Shown here: positions 18,470 through 25,784 of the stretch, one piece after another
Layout of the letters: the number at the start of each line of letters is the position of its first letter
How positions within the stretch are numbered: the stretch's first letter is position 1
Origin: an uncultured Caldilineaceae bacterium
GTDB taxonomy: Bacteria; Chloroflexota; Anaerolineae; Caldilineales; Caldilineaceae
Assembly (NCBI GenBank): GCA_951813625.1
Contig: CATOTS010000015.1
Span: 54,931 to 118,930 of the forward strand
Direction: 5' to 3'
Length of the DNA: 64,000 nucleotides
Position numbers and translations under genes: made by a program
The notes under the pieces: model-generated
Seen by the model: the letters and a program-made list of their open reading frames with translations, nothing else
What the model was told of the DNA's origin: nothing
Databases searched by the model: none

Positions 18470-18573
18470 TGCAAGCGATCCTCGTGTAAACCAGTTCTCC
18501 GGGCGTTAAATCCTTTGACTGAGTGTTATACTCTATAGGAATTTTTGCCGGCCGACCAATACAAGGGGAGACG

Positions 18574-19620
18574 ATGGGCTCGGACTCGACACTCTTCCAG
18601 GAAATACACGAGCAGCCGGATGTGATCGCGCGCTTTGCCCAGGAAGGGCAGCGGGCGGTGCGTGAGTTGGCGGCATCGATGCGCGCTGCCGACATTCGGC
18701 AGATCGTCGTTGCCGCCAGAGGGACGAGCGACAACGCGGCCCGTTACGCCCAATATTTGCTGGGCGCCAACAACCGGCTGCCGGTGATGCTGACCACGCC
18801 CAGCCTCTTCACGCTCTACCAGCGCCCTCCAATCTTCGCTCCGGACACGCTTGTGCTCGGCATCAGCCAGAGCGGCAAGAGCCCCGACATTGTCAGTGTC
18901 CTGGCCGAGGGCAGGCGCCAAGGCTGTATGACGGCCGCGATCACAAATTCGGTGGCATCCCCATTGGCGCAGCAGGCCGATCATGTCGTCGCGCTGGGGG
19001 CAGGTCTTGAGCGGTCGATCGCGGCGACCAAAACGTACACGACGCAACTCTACGCCGTCGGCTTCCTTTCGGCGCACTTGGCGGAGGATGCGGATCGCAT
19101 TGCAATGCTGCAGCAGGCGCCGTCTCTCTTGCGCCAAACGCTTGCGTTGAACAGCGAAGTCGAGCGCCTGGCCGAGCGGTATCGATACATGCGGAACTGT
19201 GTCGTTGTCGGCCGCGGGTACAATTATTCGACTTCGTTCGAAATTGCGCTGAAGCTGAAAGAGCTGACCTATACGCTGGCCGAGCCCTATAGCAGCGCTG
19301 ATTTCCTGCACGGCCCCGTCAGCCTGATTGAGCCGGGATTCCCGGCGATCGTCGTTGCTTCGAGCGGCGTTCTCGCCGCGGACATGCGCGCCCTTGTCCA
19401 ACAGCTGCGCGGCCTCGAAGCCGAGCTGCTATGCGTGAGCAGCGACGAGGCCGTCCTCGAAGCGGGGCGTTCCCGTTTCCCTTTTCCTCACGTACCCGAC
19501 TGGCTGTCGCCGTTGCTGGCGGTCGTGCCGGGGCAGCTGCTCGCCCTCTATCTTGCACTCGCCCGCGACTTCGACCCCGACCATCCGAGGGGATTGAGCA
19601 AAGTTACCGAGACGCGCTAG
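18574..19620 (+). CDS. SIS-domain sugar-phosphate isomerase/deaminase (GlmS C-terminal-like)
   Basis: A 348-residue protein with two sugar-isomerase domains (about 35-160 and 190-325) and no glutaminase domain. It therefore resembles the isomerase half of GlmS and the AgaS/NagB-II group of glucosamine- or galactosamine-6-phosphate deaminases. Visible motifs are [17 protein letters not shown] at 47-63, the phosphate-binding [12 protein letters not shown] near 107-118, [12 protein letters not shown] near 152, and the C-terminal LSKVTETR typical of GlmS-type proteins. The ATG at 18574 is chosen over one 17 codons upstream because GGGGAG lies three bases before it. Likely role: amino-sugar catabolism. 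Confidence 0.85.
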   Translation: MGSDSTLFQEIHEQPDVIARFAQEGQRAVRELAASMRAADIRQIVVAARGTSDNAARYAQYLLGANNRLPVMLTTPSLFTLYQRPPIFAPDTLVLGISQSGKSPDIVSVLAEGRRQGCMTAAITNSVASPLAQQADHVVALGAGLERSIAATKTYTTQLYAVGFLSAHLAEDADRIAMLQQAPSLLRQTLALNSEVERLAERYRYMRNCVVVGRGYNYSTSFEIALKLKELTYTLAEPYSSADFLHGPVSLIEPGFPAIVVASSGVLAADMRALVQQLRGLEAELLCVSSDEAVLEAGRSRFPFPHVPDWLSPLLAVVPGQLLALYLALARDFDPDHPRGLSKVTETR

Positions 19621-19702
19621 CGTTGTCGTAGACTGGCGACGGGTAATGATTTGAACGGCTGCGGGCGCTGGCGGCGATCAAATCTCAGACAAGCCAAACA
19701 AA

Positions 19703-19735
19703 AAGAGCAGGCGTAGGTCCACTACACCTGCTCTT
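19703..19735 (-). terminator. Rho-independent terminator between convergent genes
   Basis: AAGAGCAGG and CCTGCTCTT form a 9-bp stem, extended by GTAG/CTAC across one mismatch around GTCCA. Read on the minus strand it is followed by TTTTTGTTTGG, which suits the end of the lipoprotein gene at 19805. On the plus strand only a weak T tract follows, so it may also serve the SIS gene. Confidence 0.75.
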
Positions 19736-19804
19736 GGACGTTTTGGAGCTCATAGTCTCCGCGAAGCCAGGCGCCTTGGATAGGCCAGTTCGCTCGCGAG
19801 AGAA

Positions 19805-20854
19805 TCAGTTGCCCATGTCGGAGCCTGGGAGAAAGACTGTTATGTTGACATCAGTCATTTGTATCAATGGCAGCATGCTCTCGGCGAGGCCGACAATTTC
19901 GTAAATGCTGCCACCTGGGAACAGCTCCTCCACGGACTCCAGCAGGCCGGACTCCTTAACAATCGCGAGAATATTCTGCACCTCTCCGCTGCCCCAGGAT
20001 AAATAGGGAAGGGCGATTTCGTTGACGCCGATGTGTATTCCTTCCTTATTCGTTTGCAGGGTGATAACCGAGATTCCAGCTTCCGACAGGCTGGAAATTA
20101 TTCCCGGAGACAAGCGGAAGGCCCAGAAGGGCACCAGCGTCAGTGCCGACCACTCGGTGTCGGTCAGATCGGCAAGAGTAAAGCTGCCATCTGGGTGGTA
20201 CACGATCGGGAGGTCAATGGCCGGAAGGCCGCCGATCAGGCCGGCCATCTGCTCCTGGGCCACGCGCGCCCGAATCGCTTCTTCGCTTTCGGGTTGTCCC
20301 GTCAACGGAACCAACTCAGTATCTTCGGCTACGGGGAAGCGCAGGACGAGGCCGACACCGAAATTGCGGACGAGGGGCAGCACTTTGTTTAGGGCGGGGA
20401 CGCCCAGGCCGACTGCGTCGATAGCGTCGGAAGTGGCTACCAGCGACCCGCCATCCCAGACGAGGGAGGGAATCTGGCGCCCGTTCACCATCAGGAAGAT
20501 GCCGTCCGGGCCGTTGTTTACCTGCAAGTGCTGGATATTGGCGGCGGTGAAGTATTGGACCCAAGTTGGGTCGAGCGACATGCCGTAGAGTGCCGTAGCG
20601 AGGCCCAGTCTGACGCCGGGCGGCAGAACGACTCCACCGGGCGCCTCCGTGTTGCCGATGTCCATGTGTGTCAGGCCGCCGACGGAAGCGGTGCCGTCGG
20701 ATGCGTAGTCGACTACAAGGGCCGGCAGGTCAACGAAGAGCTTATTCGGGTCTCTTTCGACCACGGAGCCGGCGCCGACTCTGGGCGTGCAGCCTGAAAG
20801 AGCGAGCGCGACGACGAGCAAGAGCACAGCCCAAAGTGTGACGCGATTCTTCAT
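19805..20854 (-). CDS. Lipoprotein of unknown function
   Basis: A 349-residue exported protein. Residues 4-21 (RVTLWAVLLLVVALALSGC) are a lipoprotein signal with lipobox LSGC, so it is probably tethered to the cell surface. The mature part contains repeated hydrophobic/acidic segments (VLPPGVRLGLATALYGMS, GLIGGLPAIDLPIVY, GVNEIALPYLSWG) and no cysteines. I do not recognise a family. The ATG at 20852-20854 follows AGGAGG at ideal spacing. It forms its own transcription unit ending at the hairpin at 19703-19735. Confidence 0.8.
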   Translation of the reverse strand: MKNRVTLWAVLLLVVALALSGCTPRVGAGSVVERDPNKLFVDLPALVVDYASDGTASVGGLTHMDIGNTEAPGGVVLPPGVRLGLATALYGMSLDPTWVQYFTAANIQHLQVNNGPDGIFLMVNGRQIPSLVWDGGSLVATSDAIDAVGLGVPALNKVLPLVRNFGVGLVLRFPVAEDTELVPLTGQPESEEAIRARVAQEQMAGLIGGLPAIDLPIVYHPDGSFTLADLTDTEWSALTLVPFWAFRLSPGIISSLSEAGISVITLQTNKEGIHIGVNEIALPYLSWGSGEVQNILAIVKESGLLESVEELFPGGSIYEIVGLAESMLPLIQMTDVNITVFLPGSDMGN

Positions 20855-21261
20855 GCGAGACCTCCTGGTGGTTGAGGTGGATTCCCAATGAAGAGAATCC
20901 AGTTAAGAGCTGCGGCCCCATTTGTCGCCGCTCTGCTTTGATGTCAGCTGTATCTGACTGACGTTGCCCGCCGCGTCAGGGCGGGGCGACAGAACAAGGT
21001 TCGGGAGGAGCCAGGACCGGAAGACCCGGGCAGCCGTCCCCTCTAAACGTATCGGCAGCGCCGACGGCTATTCCGGCCGAACTCAACAATCCGCGATCGG
21101 TGTCGACGCGGATTTGCATGCGCCACCCTTCTCGAATTGTACACAGGCCAATAAAGTGTGTCAATTGCAGTTCCCGCGCTTGGACCGGTTGAGAGCAAGT
21201 TGGAGGCAGCGAACAGTGGCTCGGGACTTTCGAAACGAAACGGACAGCAAGCCCCGCCTCC

Positions 21262-21291
21262 TTGCCGAACTGCCTTCCATGTGACTATAAT
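21262..21291 (+). promoter_or_regulatory. Sigma70-type promoter of the tRNA methyltransferase gene
   Basis: TTGCCG (21262-21267) and TATAAT (21286-21291) are separated by 18 bases. Transcription should begin near 21298, giving a leader of about 100 bases. This rules out the upstream ATG at 21262 as the gene's start. Confidence 0.6.
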
Positions 21292-21318
21292 CTGTCTGGA
21301 GCATTGAGGCTGGGAATA

Positions 21319-21382
21319 TGCCAGTCACAGATGCCAGTCACAGGTGCCAGTTACAGGTGCCAGTTACAGGTGCCAGTCAAGG
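21319..21382 (+). repeat. 13-bp tandem repeat in the trmI-like leader
   Basis: The unit TGCCAGTYACAGR occurs at 21319, 21332, 21345 and 21358, then partially at 21371. It lies between the predicted transcription start and the start codon at 21397. Copy number could change by slippage and alter leader length or structure. The units lack dyad symmetry, so they are not obvious operator sites. Confidence 0.75.
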
Positions 21383-21396
21383 CAGCGCGCAAAGAA

Positions 21397-22461
21397 ATGG
21401 GTACCGAGTCTAACCACTGTGAGGCGAAAGCGGTGTCAGCAAGAGGCAGTTCCCCGGTGAATTCAGCCGTAAACGAGGCCGGCGAAGGAATCGACGGTTC
21501 AAACTTGACTGCCGGACTGGGCAGTTCCGCGGTCCCGGCAAGAGCCGGCGCGAAGCTGACTAAGGTCGGCGATCTTGTGCTGCTGGTCAGCGACAGAGGG
21601 AAGCGACACCTTTTGCGGCTCGAGCCGGGACGCCAATTTCACTCGCACTTGGGATCGACCAGGCATGACGATCTGCTGGACCTCCCGTACGGCACGACGG
21701 TGCACAGCCACCTGGGGCACGCGTTGCTGCTGCTGGAGCCGTCGCTCGACGACCGGATTACACGCATCAAGCGCAACACGCAGATCATCTATCCCAAGGA
21801 TGCGGCGATGATCGGTCAGCGGCTGAGCCTGCGGGCCGGGTCGCGCGTGATCGAAGCGGGAACGGGCAGCGGCGGGCTGACGATCGCGCTGGCCTGGGCG
21901 GTGGCGCCGGGTGGTCGGGTCTATTCTTACGAGATTCGCGAAGAGCATGTGAGGGTGGCGCGCAGGAATCTGGATCAGATGGGACTGCTGCCGTATGTTG
22001 AACTGCACCACGCGTCGATTATGGACGGGTTTGCGCAGGCCGGCGTCGACGCGCTGGTGCTGGATCTGCGAACGCCCTGGCTCTTTCTTGAGAAGGCGCA
22101 CGCCGCGCTGCGCCCGGGATCTTTCTTCGCCGCGCTGGTCCCAACAACGAATCAGGTCAGCCGGCTACTGCTAGAGCTTGAAAAGGGCGGCTTTGCCGAC
22201 ATCGTCGTGGAAGAGATACTCGTGCGCAAGTACAAGCCGGTGCCTGACCGACTGCGACCAGACGACAGCATGGTCGGCCATACAGGATTCCTGATTTCTG
22301 CCCGCCCTGTGGTCGATCCATCTGAGCCGAGGCGCTGGCTCTCAGAAGAGCGAAAGCGGTATGAAGCGCGCAAGGCCTTGAACGAGCGGATCGCCGAGGA
22401 GGAGTCAAGGCGGGCCGAGGGCTCGGACGAGAACAAACGCCCCAGGCCGAAACTACCTTAG
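21397..22461 (+). CDS. trmI: tRNA (adenine-58-N1)-methyltransferase TrmI-like
   Basis: A 354-residue SAM-dependent methyltransferase that adds the m1A58 mark in the T-loop of tRNA. Motif I is VIEAGTGSGGLTIALAW; EHVRVARRNL follows, and the substrate-side motif DALVLDLRTPW is in the middle. The N-terminal small domain (GDLVLLVSDRGKRHLLRLEPG) and IYPKDAAMIGQRLSL linker are typical of bacterial TrmI. The C-terminus has a charged extension (EERKRYEARKALNERIAEE) longer than usual. The first 50 residues are low-complexity. The ATG at 21397 is chosen from the promoter position; no strong ribosome binding site is seen. Confidence 0.88.
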   Translation: MGTESNHCEAKAVSARGSSPVNSAVNEAGEGIDGSNLTAGLGSSAVPARAGAKLTKVGDLVLLVSDRGKRHLLRLEPGRQFHSHLGSTRHDDLLDLPYGTTVHSHLGHALLLLEPSLDDRITRIKRNTQIIYPKDAAMIGQRLSLRAGSRVIEAGTGSGGLTIALAWAVAPGGRVYSYEIREEHVRVARRNLDQMGLLPYVELHHASIMDGFAQAGVDALVLDLRTPWLFLEKAHAALRPGSFFAALVPTTNQVSRLLLELEKGGFADIVVEEILVRKYKPVPDRLRPDDSMVGHTGFLISARPVVDPSEPRRWLSEERKRYEARKALNERIAEEESRRAEGSDENKRPRPKLP

Positions 22462-22475
22462 ATCTTACGACCCAG

Positions 22476-22783
22476 GTAGCTACTAAGCCACACACAGCGT
22501 CTGTCTCGACCAGTGCATCAACCCCGCCGCCATTCAGATTATCTGACTGCGTATTCGGTTGGCAGACACCACGTTGGATGACCCCCGCTGCAAGAATGAC
22601 GACGTACTGTCGGTGAGCGATGGTTTTGGAGGGGGGCGTTGCGGGGGGAGTCCCCCCGCACAAGGGAGGGCCGCAGGCCCGACCGTCCAAACAGCAAGGA
22701 GAGAGTAAGGCGGAGTGAGGAGAGAGAAAACACCTTCGCCCGCCTCATTCAGGATCACAGACTGATTGCGGCTGAGTAGTTAC
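22476..22783 (+). mobile_element. MITE-like element, copy C (reference copy)
   Basis: A 308-bp element with ends GTAGCTACTAAGCCAC and, on the other strand, GTAACTACTCAGCCGC. It is bracketed by a perfect 8-base target duplication CGACCCAG (22468-22475 and 22784-22791). The G-rich hairpin (GCGGGGGGAGTCCCCCCGC) and the adjacent GGGCC-GCA-GGCCC hairpin lie at 22641-22685. It has no coding capacity. The copy sits 14 bp after the trmI-like stop. Confidence 0.85.
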
Positions 22784-22875
22784 CGACCCAGGTTCCAACG
22801 AAACCTACATTTGACCAATGCCTTTCTGAAGGCGGTAAAGGCACTCACTTTGCACAAGGGACGAAGAGGAAAATT

Positions 22876-24060
22876 ATGGCCCCGCTAGGACCCGACGACC
22901 AGCTGCACGAATATTTTGGCAACATCCACATGCACACGACCCACAGCGACGGCAGCGGTTCGTTCGACGACCTTATTGAAGGCGCCGTGAGGGGGGGCCT
23001 GGATTTTGTTTTCGTAACCGACCACAACGTGCTGGTCCGCGAGGAGGAGGAGGGCTATCGCCGCGGCGTGCTGACGCTCGTCGGCCAGGAGGTGCACGAT
23101 ACCGAGCGCGAGGTGACGGGCAACCACATGCTCTGCCTGGGCGTAGAGACCGACGTCAGCGACCAGGCGAAGGAGCCGCAGCGGCTGATCGACGCGGTAC
23201 GGGAACAGAATGGGCTGGCGTTTCTCGCCCATCCAATCGAAGAGGGCACGAAGCTATTCGAACGGCTGTATCCCTGGCACAACTGGGAGGTAACCGGCTA
23301 CCACGGCATCGAGCTTTGGAACTTTCTGTCCAGCTTTCGCGGATTCACGACAAGCTATGCCCGAGCTCTGCTGGTGGCAATGCTGCCGCACCGGTTTACG
23401 GTCGGCCCGTTGCCGGCGATGCTGGCAAAGTGGGACGAGTTGACGCAGGAGCGCCCGGTTGTCGCCCTAGGCGGAACCGACGTGCACGCGGTGGTCTACA
23501 GTCTCGGCCCGATAAGCCGGCGTTTCATGACCTATGTAGAATGTGCAAAGGCGCTCAACACGCATGTGCTGACCAGAGTTCCCTTTCGGGGCCAGCCGGA
23601 GAATGGCGACACCGGTTTCCGAGCCGAGAACGTTCGTCACGACCGAGAGCTTGTCCTGGAGGGATTGCGGCGGGGTCACTGCTGGGTTGGGTATGACCTG
23701 GCCGGACGGACGGAAGGTTTTCGCTTTTGGGCGGAAGCAGGGACGAGGACCGGGGGCGATGAAGGAGCAAGCCTGCCTTCGGGGGCGGCCGCTACGTACG
23801 AATCGGTCGCGATAATGGGAGACACGGTAACGTTACCGGCCGCGGGCAGTCTCCGTTTGCAGGTACGCACGCCGGATCAGGCCGAAATCCGTCTGCTCCG
23901 CAACGGGCGAGTCATAGCCCAAGGGTATACGGACACAATTTCCTATGACGTGCGCGATCCAAGCGTGTACCGGGTCGAGGTCTGGAAGAATCGCTGGGGC
24001 AAGCCGCGAGGCTGGATTTTCAGCAATCCCATCTACGTGCGCCGCGCCGAGGAAGAGTGA
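22876..24060 (+). CDS. CehA/McbA-type PHP metallohydrolase
   Basis: A 394-residue protein. The PHP-domain metal ligands are visible: NIHMHTTHSDGSG at residues 16-28, FVTDHNV near 48-54, AFLAHPIEEG near 113-122 and LGGTDVHAVV near 198-207. This family hydrolyses phosphoesters or carbamates using two or three metals; the substrate is unknown. The last 110 or so residues (TYESVAIMGDTVTLPA to RVEVWKNRWGKPRGW) form a beta-rich domain ending IFSNPIYVR, as in other CehA-like proteins. No signal peptide. Start ATG at 22876 after a purine-rich leader. Confidence 0.85.
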   Translation: MAPLGPDDQLHEYFGNIHMHTTHSDGSGSFDDLIEGAVRGGLDFVFVTDHNVLVREEEEGYRRGVLTLVGQEVHDTEREVTGNHMLCLGVETDVSDQAKEPQRLIDAVREQNGLAFLAHPIEEGTKLFERLYPWHNWEVTGYHGIELWNFLSSFRGFTTSYARALLVAMLPHRFTVGPLPAMLAKWDELTQERPVVALGGTDVHAVVYSLGPISRRFMTYVECAKALNTHVLTRVPFRGQPENGDTGFRAENVRHDRELVLEGLRRGHCWVGYDLAGRTEGFRFWAEAGTRTGGDEGASLPSGAAATYESVAIMGDTVTLPAAGSLRLQVRTPDQAEIRLLRNGRVIAQGYTDTISYDVRDPSVYRVEVWKNRWGKPRGWIFSNPIYVRRAEEE

Positions 24061-24143
24061 CCTGGGCGGGGAATGTGGGGTTGAAGCGTTGCGGCGGGCG
24101 CGAAGCGTTCCCGTATTGTGCACCGGCTAACCCTGGGCGCGTT

Positions 24144-25100
24144 TCAGTCTGTATCAATCACGGCTGGCCAGCCGTCGATCCGGTCACGCAGAAGAGCGAG
24201 GACTGTGTCTTCGGCTTGTTGTGGGTATGGCGCGCAAAAGATTTCGGAAAGTTGTGGGGCGTACCAGCGGTAAAGAACAACCAGCGCGACGGCCTGCCCG
24301 ATCCAGGATGCTCTGTGTGAGACCGGTCCGGAGTGGGTTTGGTCCTTGCCCAGGCTCTTCTCGAACGAATCCCTTTGCTTTGGACCCAGGTACTGATTGA
24401 TACGCGTGTTGGACTGTGGACGGATGGTTCCGTTCAAGGCCACGACCAGGTCGAGAAGGAGCGAGCGGGTCTCGGCGAGCAGGGCGTGCGCGGCGAGATT
24501 CTCTCGGCGCTCCAGGACCGCGGGGAGCTGCGCCAGCAGCAGCCAGAACTGGCCCAGTTGAGCGCCGATGACGTCCGGATCAGGCGGGCCGGGTGTTTTG
24601 GTGCGTCTATTCAGAGAGGCCCCTAGTTCAGGAGACAGCTGCGGCGAAAGGTAGATCGGGCGGACAGGGCCGGAGCGGCTGCGCAGCTCGCTTTCGAACC
24701 CAATCGCGTCCCAGAAGAATCGGAAGAGCACCCCACTCGCAACGCGCTGACCGTTGGTCCCGCCAGGGGGCCCGTCCGCCAGGGTGAAGCCCAGCAGACT
24801 GTCATCGCCATCCTTCCGCGATGTAGGCCCGAGCTGATAGCCTCGCTTTCCCAGCGCCCGGTCCAGCGCATCCTTCAAATGCCGGCGCCTCCCTGAGATG
24901 GTCGCGCCTTCTTCCTTCTTTTTCCAAATGAGGCAAATGTCAACGCTGCTCCAGCTGTCGGCGTCCTGGCGCGCCAGGGAACCGGCAAGCAGGATTGCGT
25001 CGATCGGTTCAAGGGCGGCCAGAACGGGGGCGACCGCATGCAAGAAGGAACGTTGCCGGGGCAGATTATCAAGGTGAGCGAGGTCGAATGCCAGGTTCAT
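24144..25100 (-). CDS. Nucleotidyltransferase-fold protein
   Basis: A 318-residue soluble protein. Residues 33-58 (IDAILLAGSLARQDADSWSSVDICLIW) carry the GS-x(9-11)-D-x-D/C pattern of the DNA polymerase beta-type nucleotidyltransferase superfamily. The second acidic residue pairs with SSVDICLI, so one ligand may be altered (D then C instead of DxD). The C-terminal half is helical, as in aminoglycoside- or kanamycin-nucleotidyltransferase-like proteins. The substrate is unknown. It converges on the PHP gene with 83 bp between the stop codons. The start at 25098-25100 has no strong ribosome binding site. Confidence 0.7.
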   Translation of the reverse strand: MNLAFDLAHLDNLPRQRSFLHAVAPVLAALEPIDAILLAGSLARQDADSWSSVDICLIWKKKEEGATISGRRRHLKDALDRALGKRGYQLGPTSRKDGDDSLLGFTLADGPPGGTNGQRVASGVLFRFFWDAIGFESELRSRSGPVRPIYLSPQLSPELGASLNRRTKTPGPPDPDVIGAQLGQFWLLLAQLPAVLERRENLAAHALLAETRSLLLDLVVALNGTIRPQSNTRINQYLGPKQRDSFEKSLGKDQTHSGPVSHRASWIGQAVALVVLYRWYAPQLSEIFCAPYPQQAEDTVLALLRDRIDGWPAVIDTD

Positions 25101-25188
25101 CGGAGCAGAGGGAGAAGGACAAGGATCGAGCGCCTAGTGGCAAGTATAGCACAGTTGAGCAGTCGCCCGCGACGTGGGGGATTGATGG

Positions 25189-25589
25189 GGGTGCATCCCA
25201 CTGTAGGGGAGGGAATCGTCTGGCGAGGACATCATGCCAGAGGCGGCTCGAATTGTTTACCGGCTTTTGGGAGAGGCACCGGGCAGGCGCTGGGCAGGCA
25301 CGGGGCCTGCCCCTACGGTGGCGCGGCGGCGTGCGCTGAATGGGGTCGGCGCGATGGGCCGCAGGCAGCACAGGGCTGCAATTCCCCAAACACTCGGTCT
25401 GTGGAATACATAAGGGGGGCGTTGCGGGGGGAGTCCCCCCGCACAAGGGAGGGCCGAAGGCCCGACCGTCCAAAGGGATACAGGAAGGCGTATTCCCCCA
25501 CTCTGCCAGTAAAGGGACGGTGGACCGCCCATGACTCCGTTGCTAGCCGAGTTTGAGGAATTTGTACCCCATTTTTGGACTGCACCCGC
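25189..25589 (+). repeat. Second repeat family with the shared G-rich hairpin core
   Basis: A 401-bp element beginning GGGTGCATCCCACT and ending with the complement of GCGGGTGCAGTCCAAAAATG, so the ends form a short imperfect inverted repeat (GGGTGCA). It holds the hairpin core at 25424-25442 and then GCCCGACCGTCCAAAGGGAT. Related elements are at 35215-35625 and 45669-46485. It shares only the core with the MITE family. No coding capacity. Confidence 0.65.
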
Positions 25590-25658
25590 TTATTGGCGCA
25601 AAACCAATGGCTTGCTTGATTTCCAGCTTGAGAGGAACCAGTACATCCGGCCATTTTT

Positions 25659-25667
25659 TGGTATAAT
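25659..25667 (+). promoter_or_regulatory. Extended -10 promoter upstream of the UPF0182 gene
   Basis: TGGTATAAT is an extended -10 element. It lies 118 bp upstream of the UPF0182 start and just after the repeat element. No good -35 is present at the right distance, as expected for extended -10 promoters. Confidence 0.4.
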
Positions 25668-25784
25668 GGTGTTCGAGCGCGCCGGCAACGATGAGGTGCG
25701 TCGGGACACCGACCAGGCGCGCTGACACCAAAAGTACCTGGAATTGCCCCAGGACCAGTCCCGCTCAGTTGACAAGGACGCCGC

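Noticed and set aside
21319..21382. Iterons of a replication origin
   Set aside because: No dnaA or rep gene and no AT-rich region is nearby, and the repeats lie in a leader between a promoter and a gene.
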